A stretch of DNA of 64,000 nt from Ruegeria atlantica (GCF_013032505.1 NZ_WQCG01000002.1:744001-808000); one strand, 5' to 3'. Counted from the stretch's first letter, positions 1 to 9,352 are shown. Notes: generated by a model from the sequence alone, not told the origin. Made by a program: numbers and translations.

Positions 1-423
1 TTCCAATCGCGGCACGAAATCAAAAAGCTTCAGGCGTGACGACCAATGAAGCCAAAGATGTTCAAACGCCCAGACACCGCGCCGTACACCACGACAGTTA
101 ATCTCAGCTGATCCCGTCCCATCCGGGCCGATCATGAACTCGACCTCGGCAGCACCACTCAAACCTTTGGGCCATTTTAGCCGCGCCGTCAGGTCCTTCG
201 GAGCGTTAGGGACATGCAAGTTAAGCACCTGCAATTCGCCGACAAAGATTTCTGGCCGCATGTCGAAATTCAACTGCTTACGACGGCTAAAGGATATCAG
301 CAGATCCGCTGATATTAACAGTGCCAACAGCACCCATGGTGCCAACGCCAGTTCGCGTAGCCCGCCAAAAATTGCGACACTCAGAACCGACAGAACAAGA
401 GCGGCGCAGGCAGCACTGAGCAA
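1..423 (-). CDS. DUF58 domain protein, 5' part only (runs off left edge)
   Basis: The minus strand from about 441 to base 1 is one open frame. It reads as a short arginine-rich N-terminus, two membrane segments (ALVLSVLSVAIFGG, APWVLLALLISADLL) and then a beta-rich region, typical of DUF58 proteins encoded directly after moxR. The C-terminal two thirds lie outside the window. The start is unclear. The family usually begins MRPxxRLL, and here the matching codon, overlapping the moxR TGA, is ATA (441-439). A CTG sits at 444 and the first conventional start is TTG at 423, used here. Family assignment is good because of the MoxR/DUF4350/DUF4129 neighbours; the molecular role of DUF58 is not established. 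Confidence 0.7.
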   Translation of the reverse strand, partial: MLSAACAALVLSVLSVAIFGGLRELALAPWVLLALLISADLLISFSRRKQLNFDMRPEIFVGELQVLNLHVPNAPKDLTARLKWPKGLSGAAEVEFMIGPDGTGSAEINCRGVRRGVWAFEHLWLHWSSRLKLFDFVPRLE

Positions 424-440
424 TCTTGTGGACGGACGTA

Positions 441-1397
441 TCAGCGGGGGGCCTCGATCTGGTTGAGGATGTTGTCAAGAACCATAGCAGAGCTCCGGCC
501 TTCAATCTCGGCCGACGCACCCAACACCACTCGATGGCGCAGTGCCGGTACGAAAAGCCGTTTGACATCATCCGGTATTGCGAAATCCCGCCCGTTTAAT
601 CCGGCCTGTGCCCGCGTCGCCGCCGCCAATGCATCAGCAGCACGGGTAGAAGCGCCAAAAGCAATTTCAGCGCTTTCCCGTGTTGCCCGAACCAGCCGCA
701 GAATGTAGGCGAGAATATCGTCATCTAGAATGATACTGTCGATCAGCGCCCGGCTTTCCGCGAGAGCAGCTGCATCTAAGGTCTTTGACAGTACATCGGT
801 TTCCATACCGCTTTCGATCGGGGCATTGGCATGCTGGCGCAGGATCGCGATCTCGATCGCTTCGGGAGGGAAGTCGATTTCAAGCTTAAAAAGAAACCGA
901 TCCAACTGCGCCTCGGGTAATGGATAGGTGCCTTGTTGCTCGATGGGATTCTGGGTGGCCACGACAATGAACTCGCTGCCCAAAGAATGATCGCTACCAT
1001 CAATGGTAACCGTGCGTTCGTTCATTGCCTGCAACAGCGCCGCCTGGGTTTTGGGAGGAGCGCGGTTAATCTCATCCGCAAGGAGCACCTGAGTAAAGAC
1101 TGGACCCCGCGTGAGGACGAAATCATTGGTCTGAAAATTGAAGATCGAGGTGCCCAGTACATCACCGGGCATCAAATCGGGGGTGAATTGGATACGCCCG
1201 AATTCCAAGTCCAGTGCTGCGGCAAAACTGCGAGCCAACAGAGTTTTGGCAGTGCCCGGCGGCCCTTCCAGCAGCACATGACCACGCGCAAAAAGCGAGA
1301 TCAGAAGCAGTTCGACCACATCTTCCTGCCCTAGCACCGTTTTTCCGATCTCCGCACGCAAAGCTTCAGAACGCGCGTGTAATGTTTCAAGTGTCAT
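441..1397 (-). CDS. MoxR-family AAA+ ATPase
   Basis: This is a 318-residue AAA+ ATPase with Walker A GPPGTAKT near residues 45-52, Walker B VLLADEINR near 104-112 and a sensor motif VVATQNPIEQQGTYPLPEAQLDRF typical of MoxR proteins (shown here only as a family hallmark). MoxR ATPases act as chaperone-like factors for maturation of partner complexes, often with DUF58 or VWA proteins. Its start overlaps the end of the DUF4350 gene by 11 bp, and its stop abuts the DUF58 gene. The four genes therefore form one minus-strand operon of the classic moxR, DUF58, DUF4129, DUF4350 type. The client is unknown. Confidence 0.92.
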   Translation of the reverse strand: MTLETLHARSEALRAEIGKTVLGQEDVVELLLISLFARGHVLLEGPPGTAKTLLARSFAAALDLEFGRIQFTPDLMPGDVLGTSIFNFQTNDFVLTRGPVFTQVLLADEINRAPPKTQAALLQAMNERTVTIDGSDHSLGSEFIVVATQNPIEQQGTYPLPEAQLDRFLFKLEIDFPPEAIEIAILRQHANAPIESGMETDVLSKTLDAAALAESRALIDSIILDDDILAYILRLVRATRESAEIAFGASTRAADALAAATRAQAGLNGRDFAIPDDVKRLFVPALRHRVVLGASAEIEGRSSAMVLDNILNQIEAPR

Positions 1398-2703
1398 TCG
1401 TTATCTGCTCCAAAAGCGCTTCAAGTTCATCCACATGGCGCATTGCCTCTGCCGCAGGAATCCGATGTGGAAGGTTCCGGATGGTCTTCAACACCGTTTC
1501 CAGCTTACGAGAGAGATCCGGATTGTGCCGTGCTACATAATCCAAAAAGACCTTTGGTTCGGCATAGTGATGGGCAAGCGCCGGGCCAAACAAGGCTGAT
1601 GCTGAGGCCGCCAGCCGTGCCTTTGCGTATTCGCCGGTCAAAGCTCCGTCTTGATCTGACAGCCGCATTAGGCGCGCCCGCGCGCGCACTGCCAGCGACT
1701 TTGCGCTTGTATCGTCGTCATCCTCGGCCTGCACCGGGCCATAGCGTTGCCATGAACGCCAGATAAACAGCGCCAACGCCAGGACCCCACCCAGCCACAG
1801 CATCAGGAATGGCGGTCCAAAAAACTGCTTCAGATCCGTCCAGCTGCGTTCATAGCGCACGCTCTCCGCGGGGTCCGATAGCCAGACTTCACGGCTGTAG
1901 TCGATCATCACGTTGCGTTCTGCCGCAAGAGAACTCAGGAGATTGTGCGCGATAGCTGCATTGTCGCCAATGCGCAGCCCATGATTGTTCAGCAAATCCG
2001 GGTCCGACAGCACCAGCACTCGCGCGTCGCTGCCACCTCTCGCCAGCGGGCACTCGGCCAGAAGCATAGCGTCTGAGTTGCCAATCAGCGGAGAACAGTC
2101 GGCGTTGGTGAATAGTTGTGCCGCATAGATTTGAGCGGAATGCCGGACGTCTTCGGCGTCAAAATAATCGAAATCCGTGAAAGGCGCGCGCGCGTATTCG
2201 ATCTGTGCGTCCCTCTGTCCGGTCAACTGTTTTAGCACGGTTTCAATCTGCTGCTGCCGGCTTAGCAAAACCGGATGTGCCCGGCCGGTCAGCCGCATCC
2301 CGCTGCGCCATTTCGGCAGGATCAGAAGTGTCGGTACCCGGACAGCCTTTTCCAATACAGCGTCGAGCCGCAGATCGTATTCATCCTGCTGTAACAGCAG
2401 TTCCTCTTTAGTGCGCGGATGAACTCGGTCTTCGTCCAAGGAAGTGTCGAATAGCGGCAGCACCAGCAGGCCAACGGTTTCCTGATCGACCTGCCACCCA
2501 CCCAGAAAACTCTGCGCGCTTACCTCATTTGAATTTAGCCAGATCCGCAGCCCGTCAAACCCCGACGGAGAACTTCTCAGAACCTGCTGGCGTTGGGATA
2601 TGACGTAAAAGACAGTAAACAGCAGCAGCGCCACGAAACCCAAAATAATCAGGGTCTCACTCCTGAAGCCACGTTGTGTTTCTTCGGTGGCCGAATGCGT
2701 CAT
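1387..2703 (-). CDS. DUF4350 domain-containing membrane protein
   Basis: A 438-residue protein with an N-terminal membrane anchor (about residues 17-36), a lumenal/periplasmic domain with the DUF4350 pattern SPSGFDGLRIWLNS near 45, a second membrane segment around 300-315 and a cytoplasmic tail. Its ATG (2703) overlaps the TGA of the upstream DUF4129 gene as ATGA, so translation is probably coupled. Its end overlaps the moxR start by 11 bp. DUF4350 proteins recur in moxR operons; their biochemical function is unknown, and a scaffolding role in envelope or complex maturation is only a guess. Confidence 0.85.
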   Translation of the reverse strand: MTHSATEETQRGFRSETLIILGFVALLLFTVFYVISQRQQVLRSSPSGFDGLRIWLNSNEVSAQSFLGGWQVDQETVGLLVLPLFDTSLDEDRVHPRTKEELLLQQDEYDLRLDAVLEKAVRVPTLLILPKWRSGMRLTGRAHPVLLSRQQQIETVLKQLTGQRDAQIEYARAPFTDFDYFDAEDVRHSAQIYAAQLFTNADCSPLIGNSDAMLLAECPLARGGSDARVLVLSDPDLLNNHGLRIGDNAAIAHNLLSSLAAERNVMIDYSREVWLSDPAESVRYERSWTDLKQFFGPPFLMLWLGGVLALALFIWRSWQRYGPVQAEDDDDTSAKSLAVRARARLMRLSDQDGALTGEYAKARLAASASALFGPALAHHYAEPKVFLDYVARHNPDLSRKLETVLKTIRNLPHRIPAAEAMRHVDELEALLEQITNDT

Positions 2704-3413
2704 TCGGGCATCTCAGTCAACAGCGGGCGGATCTCGGCAACATGGGCCTGGAAATCTTCCTCACTTACATCACGCCCTCCGAAATGCACCCTTTCGCTTG
2801 CCAGAACAAGATTGCGCAGCGCACTGAGGTAATTTTGGTCCTTTGGAAGATGACGTAATGCGTCGCGCGCGGTCCAGCTGCGCTGCAGCAGCACGCCATT
2901 GGCCTTAATCGCTGCACTCAGGGCGGCTTGCGCCAACTGGATCAAAGCTTCGCGTCGATCCCCGATGCGCAGGATCAAATTCAAGTTGCCCGGACTTGAC
3001 GGCGTCGTTGTCGCGGCATGCGGTGACCGTCCCCCACGCTCGCTTTCCGTATTCTCGCCTTCGCGCCCCAGTGTAACGGCAAAGCCGCTACCGTAGCGGA
3101 CAAAAACAAAGGCGATTGCCATGAGGATCGCGGCGGAAATCAGCATTGTCGGAAAATTCACACCGCCTTTTGTTGACCATCTATTTGTCTCAGACGGCGG
3201 ACGAGGTTCCTGTGTCGTCTGCATCGGTGGCGGTGGTCTTGAGGGGTCATAGTAAGCTACGTCTGAATCGACACTGCTTATTCTTATCGCTTTCAGATAG
3301 GCTTCGCCGCTTTCGCCGATCTCAACGGGATTTTCGGTAGCCTCTAGAGCAACTGTCATGTGAGGCACTAGTAAAAAGCTGGTTAAGTAAATCAATCGCA
3401 GGCAACGGCTCAT
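2700..3413 (-). CDS. DUF4129 domain-containing protein
   Basis: A 237-residue protein starting at MSRCLRLIYL. This start gives a clean signal peptide or anchor (about residues 6-24), whereas the longer upstream frame would add a hydrophilic extension. It has a proline-rich linker (DPSRPPPPMQ), a membrane segment near 95-112 and a C-terminal DUF4129 region ending in the family-like block ERVHFGGRDVSEEDF. It is the first gene of the minus-strand moxR operon and overlaps the DUF4350 start by 4 bp. Function is unknown; DUF4129 resembles transglutaminase-associated tails found near MoxR and DUF58. Confidence 0.82.
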   Translation of the reverse strand: MSRCLRLIYLTSFLLVPHMTVALEATENPVEIGESGEAYLKAIRISSVDSDVAYYDPSRPPPPMQTTQEPRPPSETNRWSTKGGVNFPTMLISAAILMAIAFVFVRYGSGFAVTLGREGENTESERGGRSPHAATTTPSSPGNLNLILRIGDRREALIQLAQAALSAAIKANGVLLQRSWTARDALRHLPKDQNYLSALRNLVLASERVHFGGRDVSEEDFQAHVAEIRPLLTEMPE

Positions 3414-3617
3414 GGGCTTATCGATAGTAGAATGCCTGTCGGCACGCAATCTTAAGTTGTTAACTGATCTCTTTTGGTTCTGGCGCGATGTTCTCGAAGA
3501 AGAGATAAGCGATTCAACGAAGCGATAAGATACGACACCTGGCTTTGTTATTGACGTCACACGACGAAGATACGAGCAGGACTTAGTTTAGTCAGGTTTC
3601 CCAAATTATTCCCGCCT

Positions 3618-3980
3618 ATGAATTGGTTTGTGTTTAAAGCTCATCGCCTTTTGCCCAGGTTTGTCATCGCGATCACTGTATTCACAGTCGCCCTGTCGGT
3701 GTCATTTTTGGTGCAGCAACTTGATGGGAACATCAGTTCTGATCTGGGCAACCTTCTATTTTTGACCACTGCCGGTTTGATCGCCACCCTCGCATTTTTA
3801 AGCGTGCCGGGACGGAACGACATAGTTGTCGCGCCCTTTAAGGCACGCCATATCTTAATTCAGGTTGGAGTATCTCTGTGCGGCGCTTTCATGATCACTT
3901 TGACCGGGCTGACAAGTATTGCCCTGATGCTAGCGCCCAAAAAAGAAGTCAAAGATGAAGTGTCTGAGGTATTCGCCTAG
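3618..3980 (+). CDS. Small unrecognised membrane protein
   Basis: A 120-residue protein with three probable membrane segments (about residues 14-34, 45-62 and 79-106) and a charged C-terminus (PKKEVKDEVSEVF). It starts at ATG 3618 with no convincing Shine-Dalgarno sequence. It stands alone, divergent from the DUF4129 gene (204 bp upstream) and convergent with the next gene. No family was recognised. Hydrophobicity pattern and length argue for a real gene, but function cannot be inferred. Confidence 0.6.
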   Translation: MNWFVFKAHRLLPRFVIAITVFTVALSVSFLVQQLDGNISSDLGNLLFLTTAGLIATLAFLSVPGRNDIVVAPFKARHILIQVGVSLCGAFMITLTGLTSIALMLAPKKEVKDEVSEVFA

Positions 3981-4082
3981 TGTTCTCTATGGCCATGGAC
4001 CCCGCCGTGAATAGCAGGCATTGGCTGCATATTCTAAAATTTCCCTTTTTTACATTGCCTTACGCGAAAATAACCAAGGCAA

Positions 4083-4511
4083 TCAGGACCCGAATTCGGC
4101 GCTTAAAAAAACCAAAGTGCGGTTCAGCTGACTTTTGTCTTTTTTAGCAACTCGATAAACTTCATCTGCATGGATTAGTTCAAACAACATGTAACTATCC
4201 GGATGGTTGACAGGCGTGTCGCTGGGCAGTTGGTCACCACCTTTGCAATGTGTGACTTCGCCCGACAACTCGTCAAAGGCCGCTAAGGCGGCAACGTCCC
4301 GGAAGGGAAATTGCCAATAACAGGAAACGCCTTTGGAGTTGTTCAGGCCAACAAAGGTTTCGCAATTTGCGCCTTCGGACTCGGCACCTGTAGTTAGGTA
4401 ATCTTCAAGCATGGAAACCCGGGTGCATTCGTCCGTGAAACCAATAGTTGGTGCAAGCGCCGTGGTCATCGCCACTAAAGATCCAGCAATAAACGCTGCC
4501 GCGCTATTCAT
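4083..4511 (-). CDS. Small secreted protein of unknown function
   Basis: A 142-residue protein with a signal peptide (MNSAAAFIAGSLVAMTTALA, then a likely cleavage before the DEC region). The mature part has five cysteines, so disulfides in the periplasm are plausible. The segment SCYWQFPFRDVAALAAFDEL looks like a folded domain, but no family was recognised. GGTGA lies 4 bp before the ATG. It follows tdm on the same strand after 86 bp and could be the last gene of that transcript; nothing in the sequence ties it to TMAO metabolism. Confidence 0.65.
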   Translation of the reverse strand: MNSAAAFIAGSLVAMTTALAPTIGFTDECTRVSMLEDYLTTGAESEGANCETFVGLNNSKGVSCYWQFPFRDVAALAAFDELSGEVTHCKGGDQLPSDTPVNHPDSYMLFELIHADEVYRVAKKDKSQLNRTLVFLSAEFGS

Positions 4512-4597
4512 CGGTTCACCCGCAGTTGGTTATTCGAACAGGTATTCGACATTTGGCGCGATTTGCCGATGTAGTCCCCAAGTAAATGGTCAGTACT

Positions 4598-6997
4598 TCA
4601 CTCAGCTGCATCTGGGACATTTGTTTCATGGTAGATGCCCTTCACGCGCTCTTTTGTCGGATCAAAATGAGGGAACGGCACGATTTTGGCTTTCAGCCGC
4701 TTTTGCTGCCCATCCAACTGACCGATTTCGATATCACCGCCGTCGATAGCGTGCGTAGTCGCAACCCGACCCAAAGCGATAACTTTGCCCAGAACAGGCG
4801 ATTTCATCGCACTTGTGATTTCACCAACCTGCGCCTTTCCGATACGCACACAATCGCCCGGCGATGGAATTGTTCCGCCCTCGACCTCAAAACCAACCAG
4901 CTTGCGGTGTGGATGAGCCTTGCGTTCTTCAATCGCTGTGCGACCGATGAAATCATCGGTCTTTGATTTCAGCGGAACTGTAAAGCCGATACCAGCCTCG
5001 AAAGGATCAGTTTGGTCATCGAATTCCGACCCGGCAAAGATCAAACCACCTTCGATCCGCAACATGTCTAGCGCTGCAAGACCAAGAGGAGTAACTCCAT
5101 ACTCCTGACCAACCTCCCAGACACGATCAAAGATCTCGACCGCGTCATTGGGGTGACAGAAGATCTCATATCCCAACTCGCCAGAGTAACCAGTCCGGGA
5201 AATAACCACTGACGTCCCCTGAACACCACCAACCCGAGCAACGGTCAGCCGGAACCACGGCAGTTCTTCGATCGTGGGCTGCTGGGGTGGCGTCCAGAAT
5301 ATCTTTGACAGGATTTCTCGGCTGTGTCGGCCCTGTACTGCAATGTTGTGCAATTGATCAGTCGAATTGCGAACCCAGACGTTCATGTTTCGCTTGAGCG
5401 CTTGCTCCTGCAGCCACAAGCCACTGGTGTCATTGCCGCCAATCCAACGGAAATTGGTCTCACCCAGCCGATAGACTGTGCCATCGTCGATCATCCCGCC
5501 GTGTTCATAGCACATGGCCGTATAGACGACCTGACCAACGCTTAGTTTCTTCATGTTGCGGGTCACGCAGAGCTGCATCAACTCTTCCGCGTCAGGTCCA
5601 ACGACCTCGTATTTTCGCAATGGGCTAAGATCCATGACGGCAACCTTGTCCCGGCAGGCCCAGTATTCAGCAATGGCGCCATGATTGGTCATCGTGTTGG
5701 GCAGCCAATAGCCGTTGTATTCGACAAAATCACGGGTATGCCGCGCAAAGCAGTCGTGAAATGCTGTTTTCTTGGTTTCTTCCACATCCGCCTCCGCAGA
5801 TTTTCTGTAGCCGTAGGATCGTTTGAAATCCTCGGTCGCCTTGTAGGTTCGCACCTGAATATCAGTTGGGTTCCAGCCATTTGCTGGGTCAATGTCGCAT
5901 GGACAACCGGTACTGACGCAGACCAAATCGGTAAGCGCCCGCAGCAGGACGAAATCGCCCGGTCGCGACCACGGATCGTCCATTCCAATAGCGTTGGTTT
6001 CATCCAGCATCGTGTTGAAAAAGAAATTGATCGCAGGCCAACCACCGCGCGGCTTGATGCCATACTGGTCCAGATCCTTGTTTATATTGTCCGAGCAATT
6101 CACATGGCCCGGATAACCAAGATCTTCGTAATATCGCGCGGTGCAGGCGAGACCGAAGGTGTCGTGACGCCCGCACGTATCCTGCACGATCTCGACCAGA
6201 GGTTCCTGATCTACCGACCAGTATTTCGAGAATATGCCCGGTTGCGGATAGAGGCTGCCCATCAGGCTGCGTGTTGTGGTCGGGTCGATCTCGCGCTCGA
6301 TCCCCTGATCCAGTGCGCGGCGGCTGAACGCCTGAAAATCCGAGCACTCGCGGCCACGGACATCCACGATCTGAATGAACTCTCCGGCCTTGACCTCGTA
6401 AGACTTCGCGTTGCCCGGCTGGATATTGATATCCTTTAGCGGATCGGCCAGCGGATCAGGCGGACGCACATCGGGTTTTTCCAGACCGGGCGCCGAACGT
6501 TGAATGTACAGGATGATATCTGTGGGTGGGTTGTTGCCTTCTGGGCGCATTGCCTCACCCGGTGCGGCGACGATCAGAAGACCATCATTTTCAGCAACGA
6601 AATGCACCATGTCACCGGGGCGCGATCCGTCCGTAAAGGCCCGGATTGCATCGCCATTTCCAATATCGAACCCGGCAACTTCTAAGGCGCGCAGCACTTT
6701 CTTGCCGGAAGGCGACCCGTTTGCCAGCGTCGCTATCAAACCCTCGGGACGCCCATGGCCCACCGCACCCAGCATAGCTGCATCAGAACTTCGGTCAGGG
6801 GCAAAGAAGACCATTTCGGCCGGTTGCATTCCATCTCGATCCAGCAGCGTGATTGTATCCCCTTTGGACACCGGAACAGCGCGCGACCCCATTCCGGGGA
6901 CCGGGTGACGTTCCGTTCCGTGCGGCAGGATCGGAAGGCCGGGGGCCAGAACGCCGCTTCGTTCGAACGGAACTTCGAATACCGGTTTCACATTCAT
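4598..6997 (-). CDS. tdm: Trimethylamine N-oxide demethylase (DUF1989 + GcvT fusion)
   Basis: Tdm converts TMAO to dimethylamine and formaldehyde, the latter captured on tetrahydrofolate. The 799-residue protein has an N-terminal beta-rich half (about 35-170), a DUF1989 domain (about 190-385) and a C-terminal GcvT-like folate-binding region (about 430-790, including ISRTGYSGELGYEIF). This order is that of the characterised Methylocella and Roseobacter Tdm. Several cysteines (218, 275, 285, 301, 360, 365, 367) lie in the DUF1989 part, where the metal is held in that family. Start ATG 6997 has AGGAAGG 8 bp upstream and overlaps the cupin stop as ATGA. A longer upstream ATG (7054) has no such support. 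It sits downstream of the TmoXWV transporter. A plain glycine-cleavage T protein would lack the N-terminal half. Confidence 0.92.
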   Translation of the reverse strand: MNVKPVFEVPFERSGVLAPGLPILPHGTERHPVPGMGSRAVPVSKGDTITLLDRDGMQPAEMVFFAPDRSSDAAMLGAVGHGRPEGLIATLANGSPSGKKVLRALEVAGFDIGNGDAIRAFTDGSRPGDMVHFVAENDGLLIVAAPGEAMRPEGNNPPTDIILYIQRSAPGLEKPDVRPPDPLADPLKDINIQPGNAKSYEVKAGEFIQIVDVRGRECSDFQAFSRRALDQGIEREIDPTTTRSLMGSLYPQPGIFSKYWSVDQEPLVEIVQDTCGRHDTFGLACTARYYEDLGYPGHVNCSDNINKDLDQYGIKPRGGWPAINFFFNTMLDETNAIGMDDPWSRPGDFVLLRALTDLVCVSTGCPCDIDPANGWNPTDIQVRTYKATEDFKRSYGYRKSAEADVEETKKTAFHDCFARHTRDFVEYNGYWLPNTMTNHGAIAEYWACRDKVAVMDLSPLRKYEVVGPDAEELMQLCVTRNMKKLSVGQVVYTAMCYEHGGMIDDGTVYRLGETNFRWIGGNDTSGLWLQEQALKRNMNVWVRNSTDQLHNIAVQGRHSREILSKIFWTPPQQPTIEELPWFRLTVARVGGVQGTSVVISRTGYSGELGYEIFCHPNDAVEIFDRVWEVGQEYGVTPLGLAALDMLRIEGGLIFAGSEFDDQTDPFEAGIGFTVPLKSKTDDFIGRTAIEERKAHPHRKLVGFEVEGGTIPSPGDCVRIGKAQVGEITSAMKSPVLGKVIALGRVATTHAIDGGDIEIGQLDGQQKRLKAKIVPFPHFDPTKERVKGIYHETNVPDAAE

Positions 6998-7365
6998 AAT
7001 GCACCTTCCTGAATGGATTCCGTTGCACCTCGATGCGTGACCACCAAAAGGCATCCCGCGTCGGTTCGCGAATAGTGGCTTGACCCGGCTGTCAGGCTGA
7101 CGAAATCCCCGCTGCGGTAGCGAAACCCATCGTGATCAGTCAGATCGCCTTCAAGCACAAAGAACTCTTCCGGCCCGTGATGAATATGCGGATTTGAACG
7201 GGTACCCGGAGCCATTTTCATCAGATAGCTTCCTTGCCCGGTTTCCTTATCAAAGCTGACATTCTTCCACCAGACCTGTTCATCAGGCAGGCCTTCCATC
7301 CGCATCGGCACAAATTCGGGGTCGTCGAAACGGGCAACGGTGCGCGTGTTGTGACGCTTAGTCAT
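6994..7365 (-). CDS. Small cupin protein in the TMAO operon
   Basis: A 123-residue single-cupin protein. Cupin motif 1 is visible as GTRSNPHIHHGPEEFFVLEG (three His and one Glu, a usual metal site) and motif 2 as RSGDFVSLTAGSSHYS. The ATG at 7365 lies one base after the permease stop. Its own stop overlaps the tdm start (ATGA), so it is translated in a block with tmoV and tdm. Position suggests a role in TMAO, C1 or metal handling, for example a ligand-binding accessory or dioxygenase-like enzyme, but the family is too broad for a specific call. Confidence 0.85.
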   Translation of the reverse strand: MTKRHNTRTVARFDDPEFVPMRMEGLPDEQVWWKNVSFDKETGQGSYLMKMAPGTRSNPHIHHGPEEFFVLEGDLTDHDGFRYRSGDFVSLTAGSSHYSRTDAGCLLVVTHRGATESIQEGAL

Positions 7366-7366
7366 C

Positions 7367-9352
7367 TCAATCAAGCCCCAGTCGCTTTTTTCGTTTCTCG
7401 GCCCAACTGCTGATTGCCATGTCAAATGTCAGTGCCATTAGGGAGACGTTCAGGCCCAGAACAAAGTTCTTACCAAGTTCGGTACCCGCCAGTGTTCGTT
7501 GCAGCTCCTGTCCAAGATCCTGTGTGCCGATAAAGGCCGCGATGATGACCATGAAAAAGGCGAACATGATTGCCTGATTGAACCCGACCGCCATTGTCGG
7601 CAGGGCCAGCGGAAACTGCACGGACATAAGCTTTTGCCGCCGGGTCGAGCCGGACATATCAGCAGCCTCGGTCATTTCCGGAGGCACGCTGCTGAGGCCA
7701 ATAATAGTGTACCGGATCAGCGGCACGGCTGCGAAGATCAGGATCGAGAAAACAACGGCCACATCATTTACGCCAAACAGCATGATCGCCGGAATCAGAT
7801 AGATGAAGCTTGGGAAAGTTTGGGCGGTGTCGCAGGCCAACAGGATGCTTTTGGACCAACGTTGTGACCGAGCCGCGACAACACCCAGCGGAATGCCGAT
7901 CAGGGTCGCCAGAGCGACGGCCGAGATCACTGTGTACAGCGTGATCACCGACCGATCCCACCAGCCGGAGAACGCGACAATCGTAAAGAAGATTGCAGCG
8001 TAGATACCAGGTTTACGCCCGCCAACCCAATAAGCGAAGGAAACTACCAACAGGATAAAGGCAGGTGTGGGTACAGCCAGCAGCGTATTGCGGAAGGGGA
8101 TCAGAACCTTGACGTTCAGAAACCAGCGCAACCATTCGGTTGTTCCCTTGATTACGTCTATGGCCAGAAAGGACTTGATCACCACGTCGATTTCTTTGCC
8201 CTGGCTCAGATGTTGCTTGCGGCCAACTTCAGCCAGGATCGGGAAAATCTGCGCGAGCAAAGTAAACCCAACGAACAGACCCAAAGCGACCAGCGAGATT
8301 TGGTGCCGTTTCCACCACGGCGTCCCACGTTCAAAATGAACAGGTTGTTTGACGACCCAGGCCTTGGACATCCGATCAAGGGTTACAGCCAGAAGCACGA
8401 TGGTCACACCGATCTCAAAAGACCGCCCGAGTTTGAAGCTACCCATCATTGCCAACAGCTTGGCGCCAAGACCGGGCATGCCGATAAAGGCGGTCAAAAC
8501 CACCATCGCCAGACACAGCATGATCACTTGGTTAACGCCAACCAGAACCTCGGTGCGTGCAGCCGGAACATAGACGTGGCGCAGCATCTGCCAACGGGTG
8601 CAGCCTGACATCTGCCCGGCTTCAATCACTTCGGGGCTGACCTTCTTCAAGCCCAGAGTGGTCATCAGGATCATCGGTGGGATGGCAAATGTAATTGTCG
8701 CGACGGCCCCTGCTGTTGGTCCGACCTTGAAGAAGATCACCGCTGGCAAGAGGTACGTGAAGAAAGGCAAGGTTTGCAGCACTGAAAGAATGGGCTTCAG
8801 CATCCGTTCGAACCAGCCGTATTTCCAGGCGGCAATGCCCAGAACCAAGCCCAGAAGAAATGCCAGAGGAGCCGCCACTACGATGACGGACATCGTTTGC
8901 ATGGCGATTTTCCACTGCCCGATTGCCGCGGTCCAGATGAAGGTTCCAGCCCCCAACGCGGCGAGCCTCCAGCCACCTACAGCGTAGCCGACAACTGCTG
9001 CCACAGCGGCGATTGCGGACCATGGGATCGGGCCCAGATAGGGCCAGCGCCGCTTGCCCTCCAGCAGGTTCGCAGACGTATCCAGCAAAAACTCCAACGG
9101 GCCTTCTGCAATGAAGCGAGTGACATAGATCAGGCCGAGGTCGTTTTGGATGAAGTTGAAGATTGCATCCAGAATCTGTGCAGTTGGCGGTATTGCGGCT
9201 TCTGGAATTCGGTTCAGCCATTCAGGCAGAATGCCCACGGCCTTGGCAAGGATCAGCGCAAAGGCCGTGACAAGCAGTGCCGTAAGGACTTTGGTCCGTC
9301 CAGACGTCCTATCGGATGTGTCCGGTATTTCGGTGGACAGCGTCGCCATCAT
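7367..9352 (-). CDS. tmoV: TMAO-type ABC transporter permease, two fused ProW-like domains
   Basis: A 661-residue inner-membrane permease with two complete binding-protein-dependent transport domains in tandem. The first has MSGCTRWQMLRHVYVPAA and the second MSGSTRRQKLMSVQFPLA as coupling-helix regions, each followed by GVNQ/GFNQ-I-M segments. One polypeptide therefore supplies both halves of the channel. Start ATGATG overlaps the ATPase stop, and the stop is one base before the cupin start. Homologous to glycine betaine/proline permeases; the TMAO assignment rests on the operon with tdm and a dedicated binding protein. The symbol follows the Ruegeria pomeroyi tmoXWV naming and the letter for the permease is from memory. 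Confidence 0.85.
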   Translation of the reverse strand: MMATLSTEIPDTSDRTSGRTKVLTALLVTAFALILAKAVGILPEWLNRIPEAAIPPTAQILDAIFNFIQNDLGLIYVTRFIAEGPLEFLLDTSANLLEGKRRWPYLGPIPWSAIAAVAAVVGYAVGGWRLAALGAGTFIWTAAIGQWKIAMQTMSVIVVAAPLAFLLGLVLGIAAWKYGWFERMLKPILSVLQTLPFFTYLLPAVIFFKVGPTAGAVATITFAIPPMILMTTLGLKKVSPEVIEAGQMSGCTRWQMLRHVYVPAARTEVLVGVNQVIMLCLAMVVLTAFIGMPGLGAKLLAMMGSFKLGRSFEIGVTIVLLAVTLDRMSKAWVVKQPVHFERGTPWWKRHQISLVALGLFVGFTLLAQIFPILAEVGRKQHLSQGKEIDVVIKSFLAIDVIKGTTEWLRWFLNVKVLIPFRNTLLAVPTPAFILLVVSFAYWVGGRKPGIYAAIFFTIVAFSGWWDRSVITLYTVISAVALATLIGIPLGVVAARSQRWSKSILLACDTAQTFPSFIYLIPAIMLFGVNDVAVVFSILIFAAVPLIRYTIIGLSSVPPEMTEAADMSGSTRRQKLMSVQFPLALPTMAVGFNQAIMFAFFMVIIAAFIGTQDLGQELQRTLAGTELGKNFVLGLNVSLMALTFDMAISSWAEKRKKRLGLD

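Noticed and set aside
5681..6439. 252-codon plus-strand open frame opposite tdm
   Set aside because: Antisense shadow of a well-supported Tdm gene; basic, low-complexity composition and no ribosome site.
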